The notes under the pieces were generated by a model. The model searched no databases. It was not told where the DNA came from and worked only from the letters and a program-made list of their open reading frames with translations. Positions 21,228 through 29,379 of a stretch of DNA of 32,312 nt are shown here, piece after piece. Positions within the stretch are counted from its first letter, which is position 1; each line of letters begins with the position of its first letter. The stretch lies in assembly GCA_017447745.1 (NCBI GenBank), contig JAFSMW010000081.1:1-32312 (forward strand), in the 5' to 3' direction. The DNA comes from Thermoguttaceae bacterium (lineage in GTDB: Bacteria > Planctomycetota > Planctomycetia > Pirellulales > Thermoguttaceae). The translations under genes and the position numbers were made by a program.

Positions 21228-23107
21228 AATGTACGGTCGTACAGCAGCGCCGCGTTGAGAATAACCAGAACCGAGCCGGCGTTGTGAACCAGCGCGCCGC
21301 TGATGGGGCCCATGATTCCCAGCATGGACAGGATAATCGCAACGAAGTTGATTCCCATCGCCAGCGAGATGTTGACGGTAATCGACTGAATCACCGCGTT
21401 GGACAGTTTCTTCAAATAGCCGATTCGCCCCAGGTCTTCTGTCATAAGGACAATGTCCGCCGCCTCGACGGCAACGTCGCTGCCGACCTCGCCCATCGCG
21501 ACGCCGATATCGGCGGTCTTCAGCGCCGGCGCGTCGTTGACCCCGTCGCCGATCATGCAAACGCGGCGTCCTTCCGCTTGCTGCGTCTCAATCGCCTTCG
21601 CCTTTTCGCCGGGCAGAAGTTCCGCCTCAAAGCGCGTCAAGCCGTTCTGACGGACGAAATACTCAGCCGTCTGACGGTTGTCGCCGGTGAGCAGAACCGT
21701 ATCGACGTTGAGCGATTCGAGCTGTTCGACCATGCTGCCAACGCCTTCCCGCGGCGTGTCGGACAGGGCAATGAGTCCAACGAGCTTGCCGTCCGCCGCC
21801 GTTAAAATGACGGCGCTGCCCGTCGACCGCAGAGCCTGTAACGCGTCCCGGTCTGACTGTAACAGATCGACGCCCTTTTCCGTAATCCATTTTTCTGAAC
21901 CGCACAGAACGCTGCGTCCGCGGATGTTGGCTTGAATTCCCTTTCCAGACTGCATCGCAAATTGTTCCGGGTCGAACAGAGCGAGGTTTTCCTCTTTTGC
22001 CTGTTTGACAATCGCCTTTCCCAGCGGGTGTTCAGAGCGCTGTTCCGCCGACGCTGCAAGCGTCAAAACGTCCTCGCGGGTCAGGCTCCCGTCAAGCGTT
22101 ACAACGTCGCTGACGCGCAGGACTCCGTAGGTCAGTGTCCCGGTTTTGTCGAACGCGACGGCGTTGACCTTCCCCATCTTTTCCAGCGCTTCGCCGTTTT
22201 TAATCAGGATTCCGTGCCGCGTCGCCTGACCGATAGCCGCCATGATCGCAGTGGGGGTTGCCAGCGCCAGCGCGCACGGGCAGAACACGACCAGAATCGT
22301 TATCCCGCGCCGCAGCGCTTCCGTCCACGGGTAAGACGTTGTCAGACCTGTTACAAGGAACGTGGCAATCGCCAGCAGAACGGCAATCGGAACGAGCCAT
22401 TGCGCCCAGACGTCGACGATTTTTTGAGTGGGCGCCTTGCTCTTTTCCGCCTGTTCTACGAGGTTGATGAGCTTATTGAGCGCAGAATCGCGGACGACCT
22501 TTTCCGCCCGAATTTCAATTGCCCCGTTGAGGTTGATAACCCCGCTGACAAGCGCGTCGCCAGCCGTCTTTTCCACCGGCAGGGATTCCCCCGTCATGGC
22601 GGACTGGTCAACGGTCGTCTCGCCGGATAGAATAACGCTGTCGACGGGTATCGTTTCGCCCGGCAGGACGCGAAGGACGTCTCCGATTTGGATCTCCTCG
22701 GCGGGAATCGTCTCTTCCTGACCGTTGACGACCCGCCGACCCTGAACCGGCGCCAGCGCGACGAGTTTCTGTAACCCCTTTCGAGCGCGGTTAATCGTAA
22801 TCTCTTCCAGCGTTTCGCCGAGAATCATAATAAAGGCGACCTCGCCGGCGGCGAAGAACTCGCCCAGCGCGACACAGGCAGCCATCGCGATTGTTACCAG
22901 CAATTCAGACGACAGGCGCCGCTTTTCAAACAGCGTCTCGAACGCCTCGTATGCGAGCGGAAATCCGGAAATGAGCGTCGTCAGCAGCGCGGGATCGTAA
23001 ACCGTCCTGACGCCGTACGCCATCATAACCAGACTGACAAGCAGAAGACAGCCAGAGACGACCGTCATTTTGAAGGACTCGCAAAATTCAGCTAATTCGT
23101 GAAGCAT
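21221..23107 (-). CDS. P1B-type heavy-metal-transporting ATPase (probably Cu export)
   Basis: This 628-residue membrane ATPase has the P1B hallmarks: TGES (172-175), the CPC ion-path motif (276-278), DKTGT with phospho-acceptor Asp320, the SEHPLG nucleotide motif and GDGVNDAPAL. The usual N-terminal HMA metal-binding domain is missing. Four early helices, two central and two late ones fit the class. It pumps a metal ion out of the cytoplasm using ATP. The adjacent CsoR-type regulator and shared operator suggest Cu(I), but the last helix reads HNAGSVLVILNAALL rather than the MxxSS motif of CopA, so Zn, Co or another ion remains possible. The start has no Shine-Dalgarno and a TATAAT five bases before it. 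Confidence 0.93.
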   Translation of the reverse strand: MLHELAEFCESFKMTVVSGCLLLVSLVMMAYGVRTVYDPALLTTLISGFPLAYEAFETLFEKRRLSSELLVTIAMAACVALGEFFAAGEVAFIMILGETLEEITINRARKGLQKLVALAPVQGRRVVNGQEETIPAEEIQIGDVLRVLPGETIPVDSVILSGETTVDQSAMTGESLPVEKTAGDALVSGVINLNGAIEIRAEKVVRDSALNKLINLVEQAEKSKAPTQKIVDVWAQWLVPIAVLLAIATFLVTGLTTSYPWTEALRRGITILVVFCPCALALATPTAIMAAIGQATRHGILIKNGEALEKMGKVNAVAFDKTGTLTYGVLRVSDVVTLDGSLTREDVLTLAASAEQRSEHPLGKAIVKQAKEENLALFDPEQFAMQSGKGIQANIRGRSVLCGSEKWITEKGVDLLQSDRDALQALRSTGSAVILTAADGKLVGLIALSDTPREGVGSMVEQLESLNVDTVLLTGDNRQTAEYFVRQNGLTRFEAELLPGEKAKAIETQQAEGRRVCMIGDGVNDAPALKTADIGVAMGEVGSDVAVEAADIVLMTEDLGRIGYLKKLSNAVIQSITVNISLAMGINFVAIILSMLGIMGPISGALVHNAGSVLVILNAALLYDRTFN

Positions 23108-23112
23108 GGTTG

Positions 23113-23138
23113 ATTATACATATACCTGTATAGGTATA
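23113..23138 (-). promoter_or_regulatory. CsoR-type operator and promoter of the P1B ATPase gene
   Basis: TATACCTGTATAGGTATA (23121-23138) is a perfect 7-bp-arm palindrome that matches the csoR operator in arms and spacing. A TATAAT (23118-23113, minus strand) follows, five bases from the start codon. No good -35 at 17 bases is seen. The mRNA may be leaderless. Confidence 0.7.
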
Positions 23139-23178
23139 ATGACGTGAAATAGTTATTTGACGCTAAATCGATTTGGTT

Positions 23179-23206
23179 GTTAGTGGTAAGTGGTTAGTGG
23201 TAAGTA
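23179..23206 (+). repeat. Heptamer array (GTTAGTG/GTAAGTG x4)
   Basis: Alternating units GTTAGTG, GTAAGTG, GTTAGTG, GTAAGTA. A second array, roughly its reverse complement, follows at 23233-23267. Both lie between the ATPase promoter and the csoR 3' end. Confidence 0.85.
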
Positions 23207-23232
23207 AAAATCAATTTATGGCGCTTTGCGTC

Positions 23233-23267
23233 CTTACCACTAAATACTAACCACTTACTACTCAAAA
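23233..23267 (-). repeat. Heptamer array (CTTACCA/CTAACCA type x5), inverted partner
   Basis: Units CTTACCA, CTAAATA, CTAACCA, CTTACTA, CTCAAAA. It is the inverted partner of 23179-23206, so transcripts could fold the two together. It ends 26 bases from the csoR stop. Confidence 0.8.
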
Positions 23268-23293
23268 CTGCGCTTGAAACTGCCAAAATACTC

Positions 23294-23569
23294 TCACGAC
23301 AAGCGCGAGAACCGTTCCAGGGCTTCGGAAAAGTTGGCGATGGTTTCTTCCGCGTCGCCGGCTTCGATGCCTTCTCGGACGCAATGGGACAAGTGCCCTT
23401 GCAGGATAATCAGCCCGATGCGGTGCATCGCGCCTTTGACGGCGTTGATCTGAACGAGAATCTGCTCGCAGGGAGCGTTTTCGTCAATCATCTTTTGAAT
23501 CGCGTTGAGCTGCCCAATCGCCTTGTTGATTCGTACATGCAGTTTGTCGGAATCGATACATTTATGCAT
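23294..23569 (-). CDS. csoR: CsoR/RcnR-family metal-sensing repressor, Cu-type ligand set
   Basis: I set the start at 23569, where GGAGG lies 8 bases before the ATG; the longer frame to 23680 runs through the promoter. The 91-residue all-helical protein is a typical DUF156 repressor. Metal ligands are Cys34, His59 and Cys63 (an H-x3-C step), the Cu(I) set of CsoR (Cys36/His61/Cys65 in M. tuberculosis), rather than the RcnR or FrmR sets. The protein binds DNA without metal and releases it on Cu(I). It lies upstream of the P1B ATPase on the same strand, with matching palindromes before both genes, so it should control itself and the pump. The symbol is given by ligand set and context. Confidence 0.88.
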   Translation of the reverse strand: MHKCIDSDKLHVRINKAIGQLNAIQKMIDENAPCEQILVQINAVKGAMHRIGLIILQGHLSHCVREGIEAGDAEETIANFSEALERFSRLS

Positions 23570-23651
23570 TAGTAATCCTCCCAGTGGAAAGAGGTTGACG
23601 TTTACTGTCGAAAGAGAACTTTTACTTTCCCTCTCGACTTTCCATGCCTGT

Positions 23652-23680
23652 ATTATACCCATACGGGTATAGGTTGTCAA
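23652..23680 (-). promoter_or_regulatory. csoR promoter with operator in the spacer
   Basis: On the minus strand: TTGACA (23680-23675), a spacer of exactly 17 bases, TATAAT (23657-23652). A perfect palindrome, TATACCCATACGGGTATA (23654-23671), fills the spacer and overlaps the -10. This is the textbook position for a repressor that blocks RNA polymerase, and its sequence resembles known CsoR boxes. Confidence 0.85.
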
Positions 23681-23724
23681 GAGGGGTTGAGGAGATTTTC
23701 TCGAAAAATCTCAATATCATCTCC

Positions 23725-25539
23725 CTACTTCTTTGAATAGAACCTTGCCCCGGGAATCGTTTCCAGATGTTCGTCGCAAAATTTCGTTTTGCAAGTGATG
23801 ATAATATACGGCGTTTCGGCGAACGCTTCTGAAAGCTCCCGGACGGCGTCTTTCATGGAATAATTTGTAAAAATGAATGAGCGGACGCTGTCGAGGACGA
23901 TAAAACTCTGTCCGATTGCCGTCTTGTCGTTCAAAAGACGTCTGACGAAATACGCGCGATTGACAATGCTGTACTTTTTCTTAAAGGCGTCAACAAGGAA
24001 ATCCTTAATATCCTGCGGCAGCGGCGCCGCTTCGAGAACGTCGTTTGCGTCGAGTTTCTTTTGAGTTAGAGAAGTTAGCTGTTGAATTCGTCCGTCTTTC
24101 AGGTCGAGGAAGGCGTGAATCTTTTCGACGTCTCCGGAATCCATGTAATACTGTAACAGGAAGTTGTTCTCGTCAAGCTGGTACAGTTCCGGCGCCTGGG
24201 AGATGCAATCTTCCAGCTCCGCGGCGGCTCCGTCCGGGTCGTCTTTGGAGCGTTCCAAAGCCAGCATGGCGCGGAATTGCAGAAAGTTGGGGAAGGCGTT
24301 GACGCATTGCTCAAGCAGCTTCAATTGTTCTGTCTTTTGCCCGGTCTTTTCAAAATAATACAGCGCGTCAATCAGATCGCTTTCGGTCATCGTATCGACT
24401 GACGGCGGGTTCTGTTCCAGCTCCTGTCGACAATGTTCCGCCTCAGCGCGAACGGTTGCAGCGTATTCGTCCAGCATCGCGTGAAAATGAGCGTTGAGTT
24501 CAGAATCAAACTCGTCGTCGCGCCCGACAAGTTCGTCCAGCGCGTCGGCGTTGAATTGGGCGAATCTCATCGGATAGCGGCAATCCGCCAGTTCCAATCG
24601 CTGTGCAAAAGACGGGTGTTCGTCAAAGACGTTGGGAACGGACTTCATTGCGCGAGAAATCACCCGTTCATCTCGGTCTTCCGACAGGTCTTCGCGGAGA
24701 CCGTCCCGAATCAGTTTGGGAATGTCGCACTGGTCCCAGGAATCGCTTTGCATTTGCGCCAGCAGTTCGTCGACAACGTCAGAATTCTGCTCTTCTTTTA
24801 GCAGCATTTCCACCTGACATGCGGCTAAATAGTCTTCTCCAAACGTTTTGACGATGTATTTATCCGCTTCAATTTCATGTTGACGATACAGCGGAATTGT
24901 CGCTTTATTAAAAGTTGGAAGCCAGTAACGAAGCCACGGCACAAAAATATACGTTAGAATGCCAAGATGAATATTGGACCAGAATGCATTGGTCATCATA
25001 ATCCATGCGCTTCCTGACATGTGTTTGTGTTTGATGTGCCCGATCTCGTGAGCCAGACAGCCGACCAAACCGCGATAGCTCAAAGCCGCCAAAAGCGGAT
25101 ATCCCAAAATGAGAATGTTGCGCTTAAACGGCGTAAACAGGAAACGATTGGTCGCAGCGGCGTTGAATTGATGAAAGATGTAAATTCTGTGAATTTTGGG
25201 TCCTTTGATCTTGCGGGAGATTTCATTGACTTTATTGTAAATTTGAGGGTATTTTCGATTATTTACCAAAAACATGCCTTTGCAGGGATTGCTCATAATG
25301 GAAGAAAAATACCCTATCGCCCAGCTTATCAAACAGATTATCGTGAAGATCGCAATGCTGGATTCTTTGTAGTTGATTGATGCAACGAACAAAAAAACTA
25401 CAATAATTACAAGAATGGCAAACGCGAGAAGAGACTGGAACATCAGCCACAGCAAATACAAATAATACAGGAAGCGATGTTGATTGTACAGGTCGATCAT
25501 TCGTTGAGCAAACTGCCAGTCTTTCCAGGTAAAATTCAT
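23725..25539 (-). CDS. M48-family membrane metallopeptidase with long C-terminal region
   Basis: This 604-residue protein has two N-terminal helices (about 24-53 and 60-80), then an M48 zinc peptidase domain: HEIGH at 164-168 (His164, Glu165, His168) and EIEAD at 222-226 with Glu222 as third zinc ligand, separated by a further hydrophobic stretch (about 177-210). M48 members such as HtpX clip damaged or signalling membrane proteins. The C-terminal 350 residues are mostly helical and look TPR-like (about 385-490), ending in a segment without a recognised match. GGAG lies 8 bases before the ATG. A TTGCAT-N17-TACAGT promoter is upstream. It is separate from the metal-efflux pair and nothing ties it to them. 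Confidence 0.88.
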   Translation of the reverse strand: MNFTWKDWQFAQRMIDLYNQHRFLYYLYLLWLMFQSLLAFAILVIIVVFLFVASINYKESSIAIFTIICLISWAIGYFSSIMSNPCKGMFLVNNRKYPQIYNKVNEISRKIKGPKIHRIYIFHQFNAAATNRFLFTPFKRNILILGYPLLAALSYRGLVGCLAHEIGHIKHKHMSGSAWIMMTNAFWSNIHLGILTYIFVPWLRYWLPTFNKATIPLYRQHEIEADKYIVKTFGEDYLAACQVEMLLKEEQNSDVVDELLAQMQSDSWDQCDIPKLIRDGLREDLSEDRDERVISRAMKSVPNVFDEHPSFAQRLELADCRYPMRFAQFNADALDELVGRDDEFDSELNAHFHAMLDEYAATVRAEAEHCRQELEQNPPSVDTMTESDLIDALYYFEKTGQKTEQLKLLEQCVNAFPNFLQFRAMLALERSKDDPDGAAAELEDCISQAPELYQLDENNFLLQYYMDSGDVEKIHAFLDLKDGRIQQLTSLTQKKLDANDVLEAAPLPQDIKDFLVDAFKKKYSIVNRAYFVRRLLNDKTAIGQSFIVLDSVRSFIFTNYSMKDAVRELSEAFAETPYIIITCKTKFCDEHLETIPGARFYSKK

Positions 25540-25581
25540 TGGTGGGCTCCGTTTGGTAAAATATGTTATTTTCTGTTATTT

Positions 25582-25610
25582 ACTGTATCATATTGGAAGC
25601 AATAATGCAA
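25582..25610 (-). promoter_or_regulatory. Candidate promoter of the M48 peptidase gene
   Basis: On the minus strand, TTGCAT (25610-25605) and TACAGT (25587-25582) are 17 bases apart, about 43 bases before the ATG. Confidence 0.5.
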
Positions 25611-25640
25611 TGGGGGGAGCGGAGGCAAAACGCGTTTTTT

Positions 25641-26048
25641 GGGTGCGTTCAAAAATGGGTGGCATGAAAAAAGGAAATGGGCTTGAAAACTTTTTGTAGC
25701 GTCCAGATTTATCTGTTCTTATTCCCACGTCTTTAGACGTGGGAGAAAAAAACATTCAAAATAATCGTAGCCCCCAGATTTATCTGGGGGAATAGGGCGA
25801 AAAACTTTCCTAAACGCTTCACCTCCTTACCTCTCCCGCGCCCCAAAATGGCGCGGGAGGGGTAAGGGATTTTGCGTTAATTTATGATTTTCCCTTATCC
25901 CTTTTCCCACGCCTAAAGGCGTGGGCTACGATATTTTAATTATTAATTGTTCCCACAGCTGAAGCTGTGGGGAACAAACGCCTAAAGGCGTTGACTATGT
26001 TCAATTGTTAATCTAATCTATATTCGCAACCCCAAATTTAACGTACCC
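25641..26048 (+). repeat. Dispersed palindrome-cassette element, copy C (408 bp)
   Basis: Terminal inverted repeats lie at 25641-25664 and 26025-26048 (about 16 of 24 matching). Internal palindromes match copy B in order: 25724-25743, 25771-25790, a 10-bp GC-rich stem at 25833-25859, 25906-25925, 25952-25971 and 25977-25992. Before the first one, GTCCAGATTTATCTGTTC (25701-25718) looks like a decayed relative of the CCCCCAGAT palindrome. It fills the intergenic stretch between two divergent genes. No target duplication was found beside the ends. Confidence 0.85.
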
Positions 26049-26093
26049 CGCTTTTTAATTTTGCGCCCTGCTCTATTTTTATTTGACGCCTGC

Positions 26094-26122
26094 TTGCAAT
26101 TGTTTTTTGGTTGTGGTATATT
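26094..26122 (+). promoter_or_regulatory. Candidate promoter of the ADP-ribosylglycohydrolase/GH32 operon
   Basis: TTGCAA (26094-26099) and TATATT (26117-26122) are 17 bases apart, just past element copy C. A GGGAGG ribosome-binding-like site follows at about 26150. Confidence 0.6.
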
Positions 26123-26197
26123 TGAAAGTAATCCTGGAACTGGTTTATAGGGAGGAATAACAAAAAGATTTCAAATTCAACAGATTTTGAAAACGTC

Positions 26198-27040
26198 ATG
26201 AAAGACATAAAAGACAAATTTAAAGGAATGTTTTGGGGACTGATCGTCGGAGACTGCCTTGGCTCGCCGATTCAGTTTACTTCAAAAGACGACCATGAAT
26301 TCATAACGAAAATGGTTCCGTGCCGTCATTTTAACACGCCGGCGGGGTACTGGACGGACGATTCGTCAATGGCGTTTTGCATTGCGGAGAGTTACGTTCG
26401 GCTGAAGCGTTACGACTTGAAGGACATCGCCAACAACTTCTGCCGCTGGCTGTTTGAAGGGTTCTGGTCTAGCAAGGATCACGCGTTTGACGTTGGCGGG
26501 GCGACGAGCAACGCGGTGAACGCCATTCATTATAAAGGCAGTCTGAAAAACGGAACGGACGGCACGCAGGGCAACGGAAGCATTATGCGTTTCGCGCCCT
26601 CGTTTATTATGAACTACGGAGCGCCGGACAACGTCATGCTGCACGAAATCAGCGACTTGACGCACAACAGCCAGGCGGTTCGAGACACGGTTGATCTGAT
26701 GGCGTCGATTCTGACCGAGCACGTTCAAGGCGCTCGAACGACTCAGCAGTCCATATACAAGTCTCGAGAAGAGGTCAACATTTCTGGCTGGGCGGTTTCG
26801 ACGCTCCAAGCGGCTCTCTGGGCGTTCAACGCTACCAACGATTTTGAATCCGGGTTGATTCAGGCGGTCAACCTTGGCGGCGATTCCGACTCCATCGGCG
26901 CGGTCTTCGGTCAGATCGCTGGGGCGTACTACGGCTTCGACGCCATTCCCCAAAGCTGGGTCAAAGCGGTCAAAACGTACGAAACGGTCAACGAGTTGAT
27001 AGAGACAACAATTAACGTAAAATTCGGTGAAATGAAGTAA
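26198..27040 (+). CDS. ADP-ribosylglycohydrolase (DraG family), cytosolic
   Basis: At 280 residues it has the normal length of the family, with the dinuclear metal site conserved: GLIVGDCLGSPIQF (14-27), TDDSSM with Asp54/Asp55 (53-58), GNGSIMR (125-131) and GGDSDSIG with Asp229/Asp231 (227-234). Members remove ADP-ribose from proteins or act on related ribosides. There is no signal peptide. The ATG has no Shine-Dalgarno; a GGGAGG lies 42 bases upstream, and the frame stays open there, so an unusual start (ATT at 26168, adding SNSTDFENV) deserves thought. The stop is one base before the GH32 start, so the two genes are co-translated. Confidence 0.9.
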   Translation: MKDIKDKFKGMFWGLIVGDCLGSPIQFTSKDDHEFITKMVPCRHFNTPAGYWTDDSSMAFCIAESYVRLKRYDLKDIANNFCRWLFEGFWSSKDHAFDVGGATSNAVNAIHYKGSLKNGTDGTQGNGSIMRFAPSFIMNYGAPDNVMLHEISDLTHNSQAVRDTVDLMASILTEHVQGARTTQQSIYKSREEVNISGWAVSTLQAALWAFNATNDFESGLIQAVNLGGDSDSIGAVFGQIAGAYYGFDAIPQSWVKAVKTYETVNELIETTINVKFGEMK

Positions 27041-27041
27041 C

Positions 27042-29327
27042 ATGAATAATCGAACAAGATTTTTTGAGGGCGTTATTGCAACGTTTGCTCTATTGGCAAC
27101 CGCACTGACGTTATTTTGTAACAGCGTTTTCGCTCAGGACGTTCGCCCTGATATTACGATTGCGGACTTCAACGGGGCGGATTACGGCGGCTGGAAGGTT
27201 GACGGTCAGGCGTTTGGATCCGCGCCGGCGCGGGGAACGCTGCCTAATCAGATGGACGTGACGGGATTTGAGGGCGCAGGGCTGGTCAACTCCTATTACG
27301 GCGGAGACGACACAGTCGGGAAGCTGACGTCGCCGGAATTCAAGATTGAGCGTCCGTATATCAATTATCTCGTCGGCGGCGGGATGAACGCGGAAAAGCT
27401 GGGAATGCGTCTGATTATCGACGGCAAAACCGTTCGGAGCGCTACGGGATTAAACGATCGTCCTGGCGGGTCGGAACGGCTGGAAATGCAGACGTGGGAC
27501 GTTGCGGAGTTTGTCGGCAAGACGGCGCGGCTGGAAATCTTCGATAACGCCGTCGGCGGCTGGGGACATATTAATATTGACAACGTCGTTCAAAGCGACG
27601 TCAAAAAGGCGCTCGTGCCGGCGGATAAAACGCGGCTTGTTACGCTGGATAAACCCTATTTGATCTTTCCGATTGCCAATTCTGCCAGACAGACGATTAT
27701 GACAATTGTCGTTGACGGGATTTTGATTCATAAATTAAAAATCCCGCTGGCTGATTCCACACAAAACGCTGACTGGTACGCTTTTTTAGACGTTCCGGAA
27801 TACGTCGGCAAAACGGCTGAAATTTCTGTGGTGGATTTGGCTGTTGGGTCTGAAGGGTTAAAGCTCATTCGCACGGCAAACGATTCTGAAGTGAATTTAA
27901 TCAACAAGGTTCCGCGATATTCAGAACAGGTTCGTCCTCAGCTGCGTTTCTCGCAAAAACAGGGTTGGAATAACGACCCCAACGGCATGGTTTATCTCAA
28001 TGGAAAATACCATCTGTTTTGGCAAAGCAATCCGGTTTGCGTAACGTGGGAAAACATGTATTGGGGGCATGCCGTCAGTTCCGACCTGGTTCATTGGACG
28101 GAGCTTCCCATGGCTTTGCGTCCTTTGGGCGGCGACGTTCCTTTTGACAAACGGTTTCCGTCCATGGCGAAAGGTCAGTGCTGGAGCGGCTCGGCTAACG
28201 TGATGAGAAACGACTCGTCTCCGGAAGCGAAATCGACGATTATTGCCGCGTTTACCGACACCGGATGCGGCGAGAGTCTGGCGATAAGCCGTGACGAGGG
28301 CAAGACGTGGCGCTATGAATCGTTTAATCCGATAATTCGGCACAAAGGACGCGATCCGAAACTGGTTTGGTACGAAAAGGGACAATATTGGGTTATCGCT
28401 CTTTACGACGAAGGGAACGGCCCGAAGATTGCTTTCTATAAATCGGACGACCTAAAATCGTGGGAAAAGACCGGGAAAATTGACGGCTTTTTTGAATGTC
28501 CGGAAATGTTCAAAATCAACCTTGACGGGAATCCCGAGAATTCCAAATGGGTTCTTTGGGCGGCGAACGCCGAGTACGTTGTCGGTCAGTTTGACGGCAA
28601 GACGTTTATTCCGGACGAGGTCAACGCCGACGGTTCCGTCAAGAAATTCCGCAGTCACGATGGAATGTTTTACGCTTCTCAATGCTTTTCCAACGCGCCT
28701 GATGGTAGAGTAATTCAAATCGGCTGGACGCTGCACGATTATTATCGTCAAGAACAGAATCTCCCGTTTAATCACGGCTTTTCCCTCCCGCTGGAACTGA
28801 CGCTTCGGACGACGCCCGAGGGACCTCGGCTGTTCTCCAATCCGGTCAAAGAGTTTGAAACCCTTCGGACGAAAAAGCATGAAGCGCATTCGACGCTTGA
28901 CAGTCAATCTCAGCAGTCCGTTAAGCTGGATTGCGCCTCGCCAGACGGAGACAATCTGTTTGATATAACCCTTCGCTTTAAGCCGGGAACAAAAGGAGAC
29001 GTTGTCTTGTCTGTCGGGAACGACAAGTTGATTTATCACTGTTCAGAATCCCGCTTTGAAGGGAGTTTGGCGGCAGAACGAAATAACGAGGGCTTTCGTC
29101 ATGCGCTGCCGATTCTCGGTATTCCCGATAAAGACGGTTTTGTAACAGTCCGAATTGTTCGCGATCGCGCTTTGGTTGAGGCATTTTTCAACGACGGTCG
29201 GCTTTATCGCGTTAACGGATTGCCCGGTCCCGCTTCCTCTCAGACATTCGAACTGTCGGGCGTTGATCTCGACGCCCCCGTTCCGTTTGAACTGGACGTC
29301 TGGAACCTGAAATCCATTTGGAAGTAG
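27042..29327 (+). CDS. Secreted GH32 fructanase (levanase/fructan beta-fructosidase type)
   Basis: The 761-residue protein has a signal peptide (cut near VFAQ, 29-32). Residues about 37-285 form one or two beta-sandwich modules of the type found at the N-terminus of bacterial levanases (ADFNGADYGGWKVDGQAFG; VGGWGHINIDN). The five-bladed propeller follows with all family motifs: WNNDPNG with nucleophile Asp312, RDP at 437-439 stabilising the transition state, and ECP with acid/base Glu485. A C-terminal beta-sandwich ends near 760. It splits beta-2,1 or beta-2,6 fructans or sucrose-like ends outside the cytoplasm. It follows the ADP-ribosylglycohydrolase gene by one base. Its TAG stop lies inside a heptamer array. 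Confidence 0.95.
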   Translation: MNNRTRFFEGVIATFALLATALTLFCNSVFAQDVRPDITIADFNGADYGGWKVDGQAFGSAPARGTLPNQMDVTGFEGAGLVNSYYGGDDTVGKLTSPEFKIERPYINYLVGGGMNAEKLGMRLIIDGKTVRSATGLNDRPGGSERLEMQTWDVAEFVGKTARLEIFDNAVGGWGHINIDNVVQSDVKKALVPADKTRLVTLDKPYLIFPIANSARQTIMTIVVDGILIHKLKIPLADSTQNADWYAFLDVPEYVGKTAEISVVDLAVGSEGLKLIRTANDSEVNLINKVPRYSEQVRPQLRFSQKQGWNNDPNGMVYLNGKYHLFWQSNPVCVTWENMYWGHAVSSDLVHWTELPMALRPLGGDVPFDKRFPSMAKGQCWSGSANVMRNDSSPEAKSTIIAAFTDTGCGESLAISRDEGKTWRYESFNPIIRHKGRDPKLVWYEKGQYWVIALYDEGNGPKIAFYKSDDLKSWEKTGKIDGFFECPEMFKINLDGNPENSKWVLWAANAEYVVGQFDGKTFIPDEVNADGSVKKFRSHDGMFYASQCFSNAPDGRVIQIGWTLHDYYRQEQNLPFNHGFSLPLELTLRTTPEGPRLFSNPVKEFETLRTKKHEAHSTLDSQSQQSVKLDCASPDGDNLFDITLRFKPGTKGDVVLSVGNDKLIYHCSESRFEGSLAAERNNEGFRHALPILGIPDKDGFVTVRIVRDRALVEAFFNDGRLYRVNGLPGPASSQTFELSGVDLDAPVPFELDVWNLKSIWK

Positions 29328-29351
29328 CGAGTTGCGAGTAGCGAGTTGCGA
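29324..29351 (+). repeat. Heptamer array (GTAGCGA/GTTGCGA x4) holding the GH32 stop
   Basis: Units GTAGCGA, GTTGCGA, GTAGCGA, GTTGCGA. The TAG at 29325-29327 is the GH32 stop codon. The same motif occurs inverted at 31128-31148. Confidence 0.85.
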
Positions 29352-29379
29352 GAAGATTACACAAACCTGTTAAAATATT

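Noticed and set aside
25641..26048. Insertion sequence with transposase
   Set aside because: The 408 bp hold no credible coding frame. At most it is a non-autonomous element.
25630..26060. Target-site duplication beside element copy C (CGCGTTTTTT against CGCTTTTTAA)
   Set aside because: The similar stretches do not match exactly and their offsets to the two ends differ, so this is probably chance in A/T-rich DNA.
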